Origin: Metapseudomonas resinovorans DSM 21078
GTDB lineage: Bacteria; Pseudomonadota; Gammaproteobacteria; Pseudomonadales; Pseudomonadaceae
DNA: 64,000 nt
Direction of reading: 5' to 3'
Assembly (NCBI RefSeq): GCF_000423545.1
Contig: NZ_AUIE01000001.1
Location: 186,001-250,000, forward strand
Part shown: in pieces, positions 17,937 to 27,893 of the stretch
How positions within the stretch are numbered: the stretch's first letter is position 1
How the letters are laid out: every line of letters starts with the position of its first letter
Position numbers and translations under genes: made by a program
The notes under the pieces: model-generated
Databases searched by the model: none
The model's input: only the letters and a program-made list of their open reading frames with translations
Told to the model about the DNA's origin: nothing

Positions 17937-18350
17937 TCAGTCCATCACATCCTGGAGCACTTCATAGATGATCCCGGTGGCCACGGCCACCAGGATCAGG
18001 TCGGTGCCCGCGCGGACCCAGTCATAGCCTTCGTAGTGGGGCAGGCGGCTCACCAGTCGGCCGTCGAGCTTCTTGGCGATCCCCGGCGGCAGCGGTTTGC
18101 CGCGTGCCAGGTTCTTCTGGATGCCCGGCGGAAGAGACTGGGCCGGACCCCAGTAGTCACGGTTATCGTCGAGGATGATGCGGATACCGCCGATATCCAC
18201 CTGCGGGCCGCCGGACCAGTTGCTGCCTTGAGAACTGGAATGGCCCTTGTCATGTCCCTTGCCTTTGCCGGGCTCGGCCAGCAGGGCGGGCGATCCGGCG
18301 ATGAGGGCAAGGCTGGCGAGTGCTGCGGTGAGCGTCCGGGTTCTGGTCAT
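17937..18350 (-). CDS. CigR/RcnB-like secreted or membrane-anchored protein
   Basis: A 137-residue protein with a signal peptide (MTRTRTLTAALASLALIAGS...ALLAE). It continues with a Lys/His/Ser-rich stretch (GKGKGHDKGHSSSQGS), a central segment with LPPGIQKNLARGKPLPPGIA, and a hydrophobic C-terminal helix (DLILVAVATGIIYEVL). The repeated LPPG(I)xK motif is typical of the family annotated as anti-virulence regulator CigR or RcnB-related. The function in Pseudomonas is not known. It is divergent from the Gly/His-rich secreted protein at 18584. Confidence 0.75.
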   Translation of the reverse strand: MTRTRTLTAALASLALIAGSPALLAEPGKGKGHDKGHSSSQGSNWSGGPQVDIGGIRIILDDNRDYWGPAQSLPPGIQKNLARGKPLPPGIAKKLDGRLVSRLPHYEGYDWVRAGTDLILVAVATGIIYEVLQDVMD

Positions 18351-18583
18351 GTCCGTGATCTCCATGAGGGACTGTTCCCTTTGCTGATGGACTGCGAAAG
18401 CAGGGGCGAGTGCCGCAACTATTGCAGAAATTCCGCTGCTGCGAGTTGGCCGAAACATGAACCGGTTCAAAGCCCGGAAACCCGGCTCCGATGGGCGCCT
18501 CCACTCGTCGTTCGGCGTTGAACCGGCGCATGGTCCCGGAGTCTCACCGTGTATCGTGAAGAAGCGCCTGTGGAGGTTCCAAA

Positions 18584-19063
18584 TTGATCAATAAGAAAAC
18601 CCTGTTGGCCGCGGCCACCTGTGTGATGGTCCTTGCGGCGGGTACCGTCCTGCCAGGCGGTGCATCCCTGGTCGACTCCGCCTATGCCCGAGGCAATGGC
18701 GGCGGCAATGGCGGTGGCAACGGTGGCGGGCATGGTGGTGGCCATGGCGGCGGATTCGGTGGTGGCGTTGGCGGCGGTCATGCCGGTAGCCACGACGGCA
18801 AGGGCCACGGCTACGGCAAGAGCGCCGATCACGCGGGTAAGGCGACCCGTAATGGCGAAGACAAGGGCAACCGCTATGGCAGCGTGCGTAACGATGACAA
18901 CGGCCATGGGTACTCGACGTCTGCCGTTGCCCGCGACCAAGACAGTCGCGGCCTGGCAAACGCCCGCGCAGTTGCCGATACCACTCCCGGCGACCACAAC
19001 GCCGATGGCCTGGGCAAGGCGGGCGTTTCGTCGAGCAAGAACGACGGCAAGAGCCACCGCTAG
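18584..19063 (+). CDS. Gly/His-rich secreted protein of unknown function
   Basis: A 159-residue protein starting at TTG, supported by a strong TGGAGG ribosome site 7 bases upstream. Residues 1-35 form a signal peptide (KKTLLAAATCVMVLAAGTVL then SAYA). The mature part begins with GGGNGGG and GGGHGGG repeats and continues with charged, low-complexity sequence ending in GKSHR. The repeated DNA is coding and not a CRISPR or satellite. Gly/His repeats can bind metal ions, but this is only inferred. It shares a 233-bp divergent promoter region with the CigR-like gene, another His-containing exported protein. Confidence 0.7.
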   Translation: MINKKTLLAAATCVMVLAAGTVLPGGASLVDSAYARGNGGGNGGGNGGGHGGGHGGGFGGGVGGGHAGSHDGKGHGYGKSADHAGKATRNGEDKGNRYGSVRNDDNGHGYSTSAVARDQDSRGLANARAVADTTPGDHNADGLGKAGVSSSKNDGKSHR

Positions 19064-19070
19064 AAACGAC

Positions 19071-19096
19071 TGGGGGCAACCATTCGGTTGCCCCCA
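19071..19096. terminator. Bidirectional hairpin between convergent genes
   Basis: TGGGGGCAACC and GGTTGCCCCCA form a perfect 11-bp stem with a 4-base loop between the convergent Gly/His-rich and fahA genes. There is no T tract on either side. Confidence 0.6.
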
Positions 19097-19104
19097 CTCT
19101 CACT

Positions 19105-20409
19105 TCATTTCGCCGCCAGCAATATCCCGCGGCATTCGCCGAAGCCGATGCTGGGGTAACCCTCGCGCTGGCAACGGGCACGCAGGATCACTTCATCCCC
19201 GTCTTCCAGGAAGGTGCGCTGCTCGCCGCTCGGCAGGCTGATCGCCTGTTTGCCGCCGACGGTGCTTTCCAGCAGGCTGCCGAACGCTTCCGGCTGCGGG
19301 CCGGACAGGGTGCCCGAGCCGAACAGGTCGCCCGGTTGCAGCTTGCAGCCGCCAACGCTGTGGTGGGCAACCATCTGCGCTACTGACCAGTACATGTTCA
19401 GGGTGTTGCTCAGCGCCAGGCGGTGAGGCGCCAGGCCCTGCTCGCGCATGGCCTTGGTGAGGATCAGCACTTCCAGCTCGATATCGAAGGCGCCCTTGGC
19501 CTGGTCCGCTTCGTCCAGCAGGTAGGGCAGGGGCTGCGGGTCGCCTTCCGGGCGGGCCGGCTGCGCGGCGCGGAAGGGTTCCAGGGCTTCGGCGGTGACC
19601 ACCCAGGGCGATACCGTGGTGCCGAAGTTCTTCGCCAGGAACGGGCCGAGCGGCTGGTATTCCCAAGCCTGCACGTCACGTGCGGACCAGTCGTTGAGCA
19701 GGCAGTAGCCGGCGATGTGCTGCTGGGCGTCGGCGATGGCGATGGACTCGCCCATCTCATTGCCCTGGCCGATCCAGATGCCCAGTTCCAGCTCGTAGTC
19801 CAGGCGCTTGCTGGGGCCGAAGTTCGGGACTTCGTTGCCCGGCGGCATGGTCTGGCCGATGGGACGGCGCACCGGAGTGCCCGAGACGCAGACGGTGGAC
19901 GCGCGGCCGTGGTAGCCGATCGGGACATATTTGTAGTTGGGCAGCAGCGGGTTGTCCGGGCGGAACAGGCGGCCGACGTTGTTGGCGTGGTGGATGCCCA
20001 CGTAGAAGTCGGTGTAGTCGCCCACCTTGGCCGGCAGGTGCAGCCGGCAGGTGGAAGCGCTGGGCAGCAGGGCCTGGCCCATGGCTTCCAGGCGCGCCTG
20101 GGCGCTGCTGCCTTCGGCCAGCAACGCCTGCAGTTGTGCGCGCAGGGCACGGCGGGCAGAGGCGCCGAGGGCGAAGAAGGCGTTCAGGCTGTCGCTACAG
20201 GCGGAGCGGGCGGCCTCGGCGGCTTCACCGCTGAACAGGCCGGCATCGCTCGCCACCTTGAGGTCGAAGATGGCGTCGCCGATGGCCACGCCGCCGCGCG
20301 GGGAGGCGTTGGATGGGCTGAAGATACCCAGCGGCAGGTTCTGCAGCGGGAAGTCCGGGTGGCCGTTGGCGGAGGCGATCCAGCTACGGCGATTGTCTGT
20401 CTGGGTCAT
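19105..20409 (-). CDS. fahA: Fumarylacetoacetase
   Basis: A 434-residue enzyme that cleaves fumarylacetoacetate to fumarate and acetoacetate, the last step of tyrosine degradation. Recognisable segments are NLPLGIFSPSN at the N-terminus, DFYVGIHHANNVG with the catalytic His, PIGYHGRAST, LDYELELGIWIG with metal-binding Glu residues, NDWSARDVQAWEYQPLGPF and TLSGPQPEAFGS. The ATG at 20409 (MTQTDNRRSW) lies 1 base after the hmgA stop, so the two genes form an operon. It is controlled with hmgA from the HmgR operator at 21725. Confidence 0.97.
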   Translation of the reverse strand: MTQTDNRRSWIASANGHPDFPLQNLPLGIFSPSNASPRGGVAIGDAIFDLKVASDAGLFSGEAAEAARSACSDSLNAFFALGASARRALRAQLQALLAEGSSAQARLEAMGQALLPSASTCRLHLPAKVGDYTDFYVGIHHANNVGRLFRPDNPLLPNYKYVPIGYHGRASTVCVSGTPVRRPIGQTMPPGNEVPNFGPSKRLDYELELGIWIGQGNEMGESIAIADAQQHIAGYCLLNDWSARDVQAWEYQPLGPFLAKNFGTTVSPWVVTAEALEPFRAAQPARPEGDPQPLPYLLDEADQAKGAFDIELEVLILTKAMREQGLAPHRLALSNTLNMYWSVAQMVAHHSVGGCKLQPGDLFGSGTLSGPQPEAFGSLLESTVGGKQAISLPSGEQRTFLEDGDEVILRARCQREGYPSIGFGECRGILLAAK

Positions 20410-20410
20410 G

Positions 20411-21706
20411 TCAGATCCTGCCCTTGTCGAAGGTCTTGGCCATGCCGGCCCAGCATGCATCGTAGTCGCTCTGCAGCTGCGGGCATTCCAGCGCGTACTG
20501 GCTGGGGCGCAGCACACGGTTGGTCTCGAACATGAAGGCCATGGTGTTGTCGATCTTGTGCGGTTTCAGATCGGCGGCGATGGCGGTGGTGGTGGTGGCG
20601 TTGTCCGGGCCGTGGGCGCTCATACAGTTGTGCAGCGAGGCGCCGCCCGGGGCGAAGCCTTCTGCCTTGGCGTCGTAGGCGCCCTGGATCAGGCCCATGA
20701 ATTCGTTCATCAGGTTGCGGTGGAACCACGGCGGACGGAAGGTCTTCTCGGCCACCATCCAGCGTGGCGGGAAGATCACGAAGTCGACGTTGGCCTGACC
20801 AAAGGTGTCGCTGGGCGAAGTGAGCACGGTGAAGATGGACGGGTCCGGGTGGTCGTAGCTCACGGTACCGATGGTGTTGAAGCGGTGCAGGTCGTACTTG
20901 TAGGGCACGTTGTTGCCGTGCCAGGCGACCACGTCCAGGGGCGAGTGGTCCAGTTCAGTGGCCCAGAGTTCGCCAAGGAATTTCTGCACCAGCGCGACGG
21001 GCGCGTCGATGTCTTCGTAGTGCGCCACCGGGGCGAGGAAGTCGCGCGGGTTGGCCAGGCCATTGCTGCCAATAGGACCGAGGTCCGGCAGGCGCAGGGC
21101 GGCACCGTGGTTCTCGCAGATGTAGCCACGGGCGCTGGCATCCAGCAGCTCGACGCGGAACTTCATGCCGCGCGGGATCACCGCGATCTCCAGGGGCTCC
21201 ACGTCCAACAGGCCCAGCTCGGTCGCGATGCGCAGGCGGCCCTGTTCGGGAACGATCAGCAGCTCGCCATCGGCATTGAAGAACACGCGCTGCATCGAGG
21301 CGTTGGCGCGGAACAGGTGCACGCTGACGCCCGAGGCCTGCTCGGCATCGCTGGTCGCGGCGATGGTCAGCAGGCCGTCGATGAAGTCGGTGCGCTCGAC
21401 GGGGATGTCCTGCGGGTTCCAGCGCAGGCGGTTGGGCGTCACCGGCCCCAGGCGGTTTCCGGCGATCTGGCGCTCCAGGCGCTGGTACCGAGGATGGTTG
21501 GCCGACGGCTTGATGCGGTACATCCAGGTCCGCCGGGCTTCGCTGCGCGGGACCGTGAAGGCGGTGCCGGAGAGCAATTCGGCATAGAGACCGTAGGGCG
21601 TTTTCTGCGGGGAGTTCTGGCCGACGGGCAGGGCGCCGGGCAGCGCTTCGCTGCTGAATTCGTTATCAAAACCGGATTGGTAAGTGAGCTGCGTGGGGGA
21701 GACCAT
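20411..21706 (-). CDS. hmgA: Homogentisate 1,2-dioxygenase
   Basis: A 431-residue iron-dependent dioxygenase that opens the ring of homogentisate to maleylacetoacetate. Family hallmarks are [19 protein letters not shown] at the start, [12 protein letters not shown], the iron-binding region [20 protein letters not shown] followed by EFMG, and [17 protein letters not shown]. The gene is first in the hmgA-fahA operon and is divergent from hmgR. Loss of this enzyme normally causes brown pyomelanin pigment. The isomerase maiA, which often sits third in this operon, is absent here and lies at 37462. Confidence 0.98.
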   Translation of the reverse strand: MVSPTQLTYQSGFDNEFSSEALPGALPVGQNSPQKTPYGLYAELLSGTAFTVPRSEARRTWMYRIKPSANHPRYQRLERQIAGNRLGPVTPNRLRWNPQDIPVERTDFIDGLLTIAATSDAEQASGVSVHLFRANASMQRVFFNADGELLIVPEQGRLRIATELGLLDVEPLEIAVIPRGMKFRVELLDASARGYICENHGAALRLPDLGPIGSNGLANPRDFLAPVAHYEDIDAPVALVQKFLGELWATELDHSPLDVVAWHGNNVPYKYDLHRFNTIGTVSYDHPDPSIFTVLTSPSDTFGQANVDFVIFPPRWMVAEKTFRPPWFHRNLMNEFMGLIQGAYDAKAEGFAPGGASLHNCMSAHGPDNATTTTAIAADLKPHKIDNTMAFMFETNRVLRPSQYALECPQLQSDYDACWAGMAKTFDKGRI

Positions 21707-21724
21707 GGCGACCTCGCTGTTTTT

Positions 21725-21752
21725 GTAATTTGATTACGCATAACGTAATTTG
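21725..21752 (-). promoter_or_regulatory. HmgR-type operator upstream of hmgA
   Basis: GTAATTTGATTACG (21725-21738), 5 bases, then CGTAATTTG (21744-21752), in the 102-bp gap between hmgA and hmgR. The same two-part pattern, with the first part inverted, recurs at 38154-38182 upstream of maiA. HmgR of the IclR family is known in P. putida to repress the hmg genes and to be released by homogentisate. Confidence 0.75.
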
Positions 21753-21808
21753 AAAGCCAAAAGGGGTCAAGCTATAACAGCGCCCTCCACACCGACCAAG
21801 GCCAGGAC

Positions 21809-22597
21809 ATGACGAGCGAGAACGACAGCGCGGGCGCACCGCGGCGGCAGAAGGTGCAGGCCGCGGAAGTGGGCACCGACATCCTCAAGGGCCTCGCCGA
21901 ACTGGCGCCCGCCACCTCGTTGTCCAAGTTGGCCGAGCACGTCGGCATGCCGGCGAGCAAGGTTCACCGCTACCTGCAGGCGCTGATCGCCAGCGGCTTC
22001 GCCGAGCAGGACGCCACCACCAACCACTATGGCCTCGGCCGCGAGGCGCTGCTGGTGGGCCTGGCCGCCATTGGACGACTGGACGTGGTGAAGGTCTCCA
22101 TGCCGCACCTGGTGGACTTGCGCGACACGCTGAACGAAACCTGCTTCCTCGCCGTGTGGGGCAACAAGGGACCGACCGTGGTCCATGTGGAGCAGGCCCT
22201 GCGTGCAGTGACCCTGGTGACCCAGGTGGGCTCAGTGCTGCCGTTGCTGGGATCGTCCACCGGCCTGGTGTTCAACACCTACTTGCCTGAAGCCGAAACC
22301 GCCTTCCTGCGCGACGAGGAACTGGCGTTGCCAGGGGCGCCGGCTGCTGCAGAGCTGCAGGAGCAGATGGCGCAGATCCGCGCGACCGGCCTGCACCCCG
22401 TTCATGGTCTGTTGATGCCGGGCGTGAATGCCTTGTCGGCACCACTGTTCGCCACCGGCAACAAGCTGGCCGGGGTCATCACCGTCGTTGGCGCCGCCAG
22501 CGTATTTCGCGCCGACACCCAGGGTTCGGCCGCCGAGCGTCTGCACCAGGCGGCCGAGGCCATCAGCCGGCGGATGGGAGGGCAGCAGCCGGCATAG
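21809..22597 (+). CDS. hmgR: IclR family regulator of homogentisate catabolism
   Basis: A 262-residue IclR-type repressor. The helix-turn-helix is at residues about 25-65 (ILKGLAELAPATSLSKLAEH then GMPASKVHRYLQALIASGF). The effector domain runs from about 85 to 255 (HLVDLRDTLNETCFLAVWGN, TGLVFNTYLP, MPGVNALSAPLFATGNKLAG). Position divergent to hmgA, with the operator between, supports the HmgR assignment. Homogentisate is the known inducer of the P. putida orthologue. Confidence 0.92.
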   Translation: MTSENDSAGAPRRQKVQAAEVGTDILKGLAELAPATSLSKLAEHVGMPASKVHRYLQALIASGFAEQDATTNHYGLGREALLVGLAAIGRLDVVKVSMPHLVDLRDTLNETCFLAVWGNKGPTVVHVEQALRAVTLVTQVGSVLPLLGSSTGLVFNTYLPEAETAFLRDEELALPGAPAAAELQEQMAQIRATGLHPVHGLLMPGVNALSAPLFATGNKLAGVITVVGAASVFRADTQGSAAERLHQAAEAISRRMGGQQPA

Positions 22598-22635
22598 GCA
22601 GATCTTCACCTGCGCGTGGGCGAAGCGTTTTGGGG

Positions 22636-23137
22636 GCGATTCCAATGGCTATGTCTGCGTTATCTGTTGCAACGTTGAATACAGCCCTCTAGCTCGAAAC
22701 CTCCAGGCCTCCGTGCCAATCCTCCCCTCACCCCCGGCCCCTCTCCCAGAGGGCGAGGGGTGACTCGCGCCGGCGAGGCACGAACCATCCTGAAGCCCAC
22801 ACGGGCCTGACACCGGGCAGACAAGGTGGGGCAGCGACTGCGCCCCTTCAGGAGGCCGAGCGGAATCGTTGTGCAGGGGGACGAGCGGCATGGATGCCGC
22901 GAGAGGCGTGTGGGGCCATGGATGGCCCCTCGCGCCGGGCCCCCGAAGCAACGATGGAGGGAGGGTAGTTTGGCGGAGCCAAACCCGGATGCAGGGGCAA
23001 GCCCTTTGGTTCCTTTCGGCGCTTGAGAAAGGGACTCGTCCGGGGGGACGAAACCAGAAACATCCGCAGAACTCGGCAAGCAGCTGGGCTCAGGACGTTC
23101 TAGCAACACTTAACGCAGACATAGCCATTCCAATCGC
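22636..23137. repeat. 502-bp element with 35-bp terminal inverted repeats
   Basis: The left end (22636-22670) and the reverse complement of the right end (23103-23137) agree at 31 of 35 positions, sharing the core GGCTATGTCTGCGTTA and ending TGTTGC. No transposase is encoded. The interior holds other palindromic modules, such as CCCCTCTCCCAGAGGGCGAGG near 22738 and CCCTTTGGTTCCTTTCGG near 23005. Shorter relatives with the same ends are at 38307-38477 and 53783-53945. It fills most of the gap between hmgR and the YpfJ-like gene. Confidence 0.8.
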
Positions 23138-23190
23138 TAAGCGAACCGCAAGTTCGCCCGCACAGTGAGCATTGATCACGCGGCCGTAGG

Positions 23191-24075
23191 TCACTCCGCC
23201 GATTCCGTGAGCATCTGGCTGCACTCCCTGGGGTCGCCGGTTTCAATGCCTACTTGCAGCCAGCGCATGCGCGTCTCGGCGTCGACCAGCGCCAGAGGGT
23301 CGAGCATGCCCGGCTTGCCCGGCATGGCCGTGCGCTCCTTGCTCAGTTCGGTCACGGCCTTGACGGCCGCTGGCAGGTCCTGGGGTTTCATCCAGGCGTA
23401 CTTGTGCTGGGCATAGCTGATCCAGCTACCGACCAGGCAATCAGCCACCAGTTCCTGCGATTCCTGCAGGCGCTCGCTGCGTTTCGCCTGGTCGATGTCG
23501 ACGTGGTACTCCTTGAACCAGCCAACTGCGCCCACGAGGTTGAGGACGTGGTGGGCGGCCGTATGGGCCACGGCATAGCTGCGGGCGAGGTCACCCACCT
23601 GTGGGGCGCGTTTCTGCAGTTCGTCCAGGTAGGCCAGGTCGATGTACAGACGCATGCCTTTTGGGCAGTAGAACGACCCGCTGAAGGAACCGGTCAGCGT
23701 GCAGGGGTCTTCGATCCTGTCTTCGAAAACCTCCACCTTGGGCTTCTTGTAGGCGTAGTCGCCACGGGCAAGGAACTCGCCCCAGATATCTTCGATGCTG
23801 TCGATCATCAATGTCACCAACTCCCGCGAGTCAGCAGGGGCCTGCACTGGAGCCGGCACCGGCGCTGCGGCGACCGGGGCCGAAGGCGCCTCGATGGTGT
23901 TTTCCGGGAAGGTCGGCGGAGGCGGCGCCAGCCGGTCGATCAGGCGCGCCGGGCCGAAGGCGAGATAGAGCGACACGCACAGCAGTGCCACGACAATCAA
24001 CAGCCAGGCCAGGATGCGCAGCAGGCGGAGCAGAAGTCCCTTGCGGGGCATCGGGGCGGCGGTTTTTTCGGGCAT
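23191..24075 (-). CDS. YpfJ-like neutral zinc metallopeptidase homologue, catalytic Glu lost
   Basis: A 294-residue protein with one N-terminal membrane helix (LRILAWLLIVVALLCVSLYL, residues 20-39), a Pro/Ala-rich linker and a C-terminal peptidase-like domain (PF04228 type, about 85-285). It keeps the family landmarks FYCPKGMRLYIDLAYLDEL and QELVADCLVGSWISYA, the latter with the third metal-ligand region. The helix that normally reads HExGHH instead reads HTAAHH (residues 171-176), so the general-base Glu is Thr. It is probably an inactive homologue acting in the periplasm. The ATG at 24075 has GGAG 9 bases upstream. Confidence 0.82.
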   Translation of the reverse strand: MPEKTAAPMPRKGLLLRLLRILAWLLIVVALLCVSLYLAFGPARLIDRLAPPPPTFPENTIEAPSAPVAAAPVPAPVQAPADSRELVTLMIDSIEDIWGEFLARGDYAYKKPKVEVFEDRIEDPCTLTGSFSGSFYCPKGMRLYIDLAYLDELQKRAPQVGDLARSYAVAHTAAHHVLNLVGAVGWFKEYHVDIDQAKRSERLQESQELVADCLVGSWISYAQHKYAWMKPQDLPAAVKAVTELSKERTAMPGKPGMLDPLALVDAETRMRWLQVGIETGDPRECSQMLTESAE

Positions 24076-24224
24076 GGCGATAGGCTCCGCAAGAGTGTCG
24101 AAACTCAGTGTTGTCGCTTCCAGGCAACCTCGCCATTTGTTTCTCGCCTGAGACACCTGTCACATGATGGCAATCTGGTGCTGTTTGAATGCGCGGCACC
24201 CATCAGTAGCCCGGAGTATCGATC

Positions 24225-25529
<1,305 letters not shown>

Positions 25530-25533
25530 GCCC

Positions 25534-26448
25534 ATGACTTCACCCGTCCGCATCCTCTTCGTCGATGACGAGGAGCGCATCCTGCGCAGCCTGGCGCTGC
25601 AGTTTCGTCGCCAGTACGAGGTGATCACCGAAAGCGACCCGCTGCGGGCGCTGGAACGACTGAAGGAAGAGTCGGTACAGATCATCGTCAGTGACCAGCG
25701 CATGCCGGGCATGAACGGCGCCGAGCTGCTGGCCCGCTCGCGGGAGATCGCCCCGGAGTGCCTGCGCATCCTGCTCACCGGCTATTCCGATCTGGATGCT
25801 GCGGTGGAGGCGTTGAACAGCGGCGGCATCTTCCGCTACCTGACCAAGCCCTGGGACCCGCAGGAAATGGCCTTCACCCTGCGCCAGGCGGCGGAAATCG
25901 CCGAACGCCAGGCCGCCGCGCCGGTCACTTCCGCCACCAGTGACCTGGCGGCGCCGCTGAACCTGCTGCTGATGGATGACGACCCGGAAACCCTGCACTG
26001 CGTCCAGGCTTTCTGCGAGGCTGGCGGCCACCGCCTGCTGCGTGCCCATAGCCTGAGCGAAGCGCTGGTCACCCTGAATCTGGAACCGGTGGACCTGCTC
26101 GTCAGCGACCTCAAGCTGGGCAGCGAGGACATGGCGCCGCTACTGAAATCCCTGGCCCAGGCTCACCCGCGCCTGCTCAGCCTGGTGGTGACGCCCTTCC
26201 GTGACACCCAGGCGTTGCTGAAGCTGATCAACGAAGCGCAGATCTTCCGCTACCTGCCCAAGCCGATCCGCCGAGGCCTGTTCGAGAAGGGGCTGAAGGC
26301 CGCCGCCGAGCAGGCTTTCCTCTGGCGCGCACAACCCCTGAACCTGGTGCCGCGTGTGGCTGACGTGCCCAAGGAAGCCGGCGAGAGCCAGCGGGTTGGA
26401 AGCATCCTCGGGATGCTGGCGCGATTGCGCGAGCGGGTGATCGCCTGA
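25534..26448 (+). CDS. Double-receiver response regulator
   Basis: A 304-residue protein with two receiver domains and no output domain. REC1 (about 4-120) has the acidic pair in FVDDEE, phospho-Asp in IVSDQRMPGMNG and the KPW signature of regulators that usually carry HD-GYP or GGDEF outputs. REC2 (about 142-270) has LLMDDDPET, phospho-Asp in LVSDLKLGSED and a YLPKPIRRG end. A helical tail follows. It is encoded with the CBS kinase and may act as a phosphate relay or through protein contacts. Confidence 0.9.
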   Translation: MTSPVRILFVDDEERILRSLALQFRRQYEVITESDPLRALERLKEESVQIIVSDQRMPGMNGAELLARSREIAPECLRILLTGYSDLDAAVEALNSGGIFRYLTKPWDPQEMAFTLRQAAEIAERQAAAPVTSATSDLAAPLNLLLMDDDPETLHCVQAFCEAGGHRLLRAHSLSEALVTLNLEPVDLLVSDLKLGSEDMAPLLKSLAQAHPRLLSLVVTPFRDTQALLKLINEAQIFRYLPKPIRRGLFEKGLKAAAEQAFLWRAQPLNLVPRVADVPKEAGESQRVGSILGMLARLRERVIA

Positions 26449-26481
26449 GATGAAAACCCGGCGCTGCGGTGGGGTTTCCCT

Positions 26482-26499
26482 GGATTTCATCCGGGCTAC
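26482..26499. repeat. Half copy of the GTAGCCCGGATG repeat
   Basis: GGATTTCATCCGGGCTAC matches one arm of the palindrome at 16112-16172. It lies between the convergent double-receiver and histidine-kinase genes. Confidence 0.6.
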
Positions 26500-27893
26500 A
26501 CGTCTTCTCCCTGCACTTTGCCGCGAGCCTCACGCGGCAATCTCAGGTCGGCGCACAAGCCGCTGCCTTCCCGGTTGTACAGCGTGATGCTGCCGCCCAG
26601 GCGCTGGGCGATCATCTGCACGATGGCCAGGCCAAGGCCGGCACCGTGGGGGTTGTCCTGGCTGTAGAAGCGTTCGAACAGGCGCTCCAGCTTGGCCTCG
26701 TCGATGCCCGGCCCCTGGTCCTCCACACGCAGCAAGAGGTAGTCGCGACCCTCCGGTAGCAGGCTGACTTTCACTTCGCCGCCGTCCGGGGAGAAGTTGG
26801 CGGCATTGGTCACCAGGTTCTGCAGGGCGATGCCGATGGCGGCGGCGTCGCTGGTGATTTTGAAGTTGCCCTCGGCCACTTCGAGGGCCAGTTCGAGGCC
26901 CTTGTCCAGCAAGAGGGGTGTCAGTTCGGCCAGGTGCTCGCGGACCAGGTGCCCGAGGTCCAGGGGCTGCCAATTCTGTCGCGCCAGTTCCGGCTCCACC
27001 CGGGCCAAGGTGAGCAGTTGGTGCACCACCCGGGTCAGACGGTCGACGCCCACGGTGAGAAAGCGCAAGGCCTCGGCGCGTTGCTCGTCGCTGCTGGCCT
27101 CCAGAGCGTTCTGCGCATGCAGGCGCAGCACCGCCAGCGGGGTGCGCATCTCGTGGGCGGCATCGCCGATGAAGCGCCGCTCGCGCTGGAGCATCTGCTC
27201 GATCTGTGCCAGCAGGCGGTTGATCGCTGCCTGCATGGGTTCCAGCTCTTTGGGCAGGGGCACGATCTGCAGTGGCGCCAGTGACTCGGCGTGGCGACTG
27301 CGGATCACCCGCGCCATGTTCTGCAATGGCTGCAGGCCCCAGCCGATGGCGAGCCAGACCAGGGCCGCGAGGATCAGGATGCCGATCAGGTTTGGCCAGA
27401 GCGTATGGCGGACGATGCGCTGTACCAGGTCCTTGCGTACATCGTCGCGCTCGCCTACCCAGATCAGCAGGCCCTGTTCGTTGTCCGGCAACACGAAGCC
27501 GCGCCACTGATAGCTGTCCAGCTTGATGTCGTGGAAACCGGTCCGTTGCGGTGCGTGGTCGAAGGGGGGAGCACTGGGCGAGCGCACCAGGCTGCGGCCG
27601 TCCTTGCCCCACACCTGGAAGGCCAGTTTGCTTTCGTAGGGGTGGCCAACCTTGTGCGGGCCGGCACTGCTAAGGGCGTCATTGAAGGCGCGATACAGCT
27701 CGTCCCGCCCGGTGCTGGCCAGCGGCATGCGCATCACGCCGAGCAGCAGACGTGCGTTCTGCGCCAGGTGGGCGTCGTAGATTTCTTCCACTTCGTGGCT
27801 GCTGTCGCGGTAGTTGAGGTAGACGATGAGCAAGGTGCCGAGCAGCAGGAGCACCATCACCAGCCAGAGGGTGCGTCGACGCAACGAGGTCAT
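26496..27893 (-). CDS. QseC/PmrB-like sensor histidine kinase
   Basis: A 465-residue membrane kinase. The first helix is LWLVMVLLLLGTLLIVYLNY (9-28), a periplasmic domain follows to about 160 (with a WGKDGRSLVRSP sensor strand), and the second helix is near 168-186 (LIGILILAALVWLAIGWGL). HAMP-like and DHp parts lead to the H-box FIGDAAHEMRTPLAVLRLHA, then N-box LQNLVTNAANFSP, G1 VEDQGPGID and G2 HGAGLGLAIVQM. It is the last gene of the seven-gene operon from 32802 and overlaps the regulator gene by 4 bases. It probably senses an envelope or lipid signal. Confidence 0.93.
   Translation of the reverse strand: MTSLRRRTLWLVMVLLLLGTLLIVYLNYRDSSHEVEEIYDAHLAQNARLLLGVMRMPLASTGRDELYRAFNDALSSAGPHKVGHPYESKLAFQVWGKDGRSLVRSPSAPPFDHAPQRTGFHDIKLDSYQWRGFVLPDNEQGLLIWVGERDDVRKDLVQRIVRHTLWPNLIGILILAALVWLAIGWGLQPLQNMARVIRSRHAESLAPLQIVPLPKELEPMQAAINRLLAQIEQMLQRERRFIGDAAHEMRTPLAVLRLHAQNALEASSDEQRAEALRFLTVGVDRLTRVVHQLLTLARVEPELARQNWQPLDLGHLVREHLAELTPLLLDKGLELALEVAEGNFKITSDAAAIGIALQNLVTNAANFSPDGGEVKVSLLPEGRDYLLLRVEDQGPGIDEAKLERLFERFYSQDNPHGAGLGLAIVQMIAQRLGGSITLYNREGSGLCADLRLPREARGKVQGEDV

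Noticed and set aside
18690-18790. Short tandem repeats that could suggest a repeat array or CRISPR
   Set aside because: They are GGC/GGT/CAT codons of a Gly/His-rich coding sequence with a signal peptide and ribosome site.
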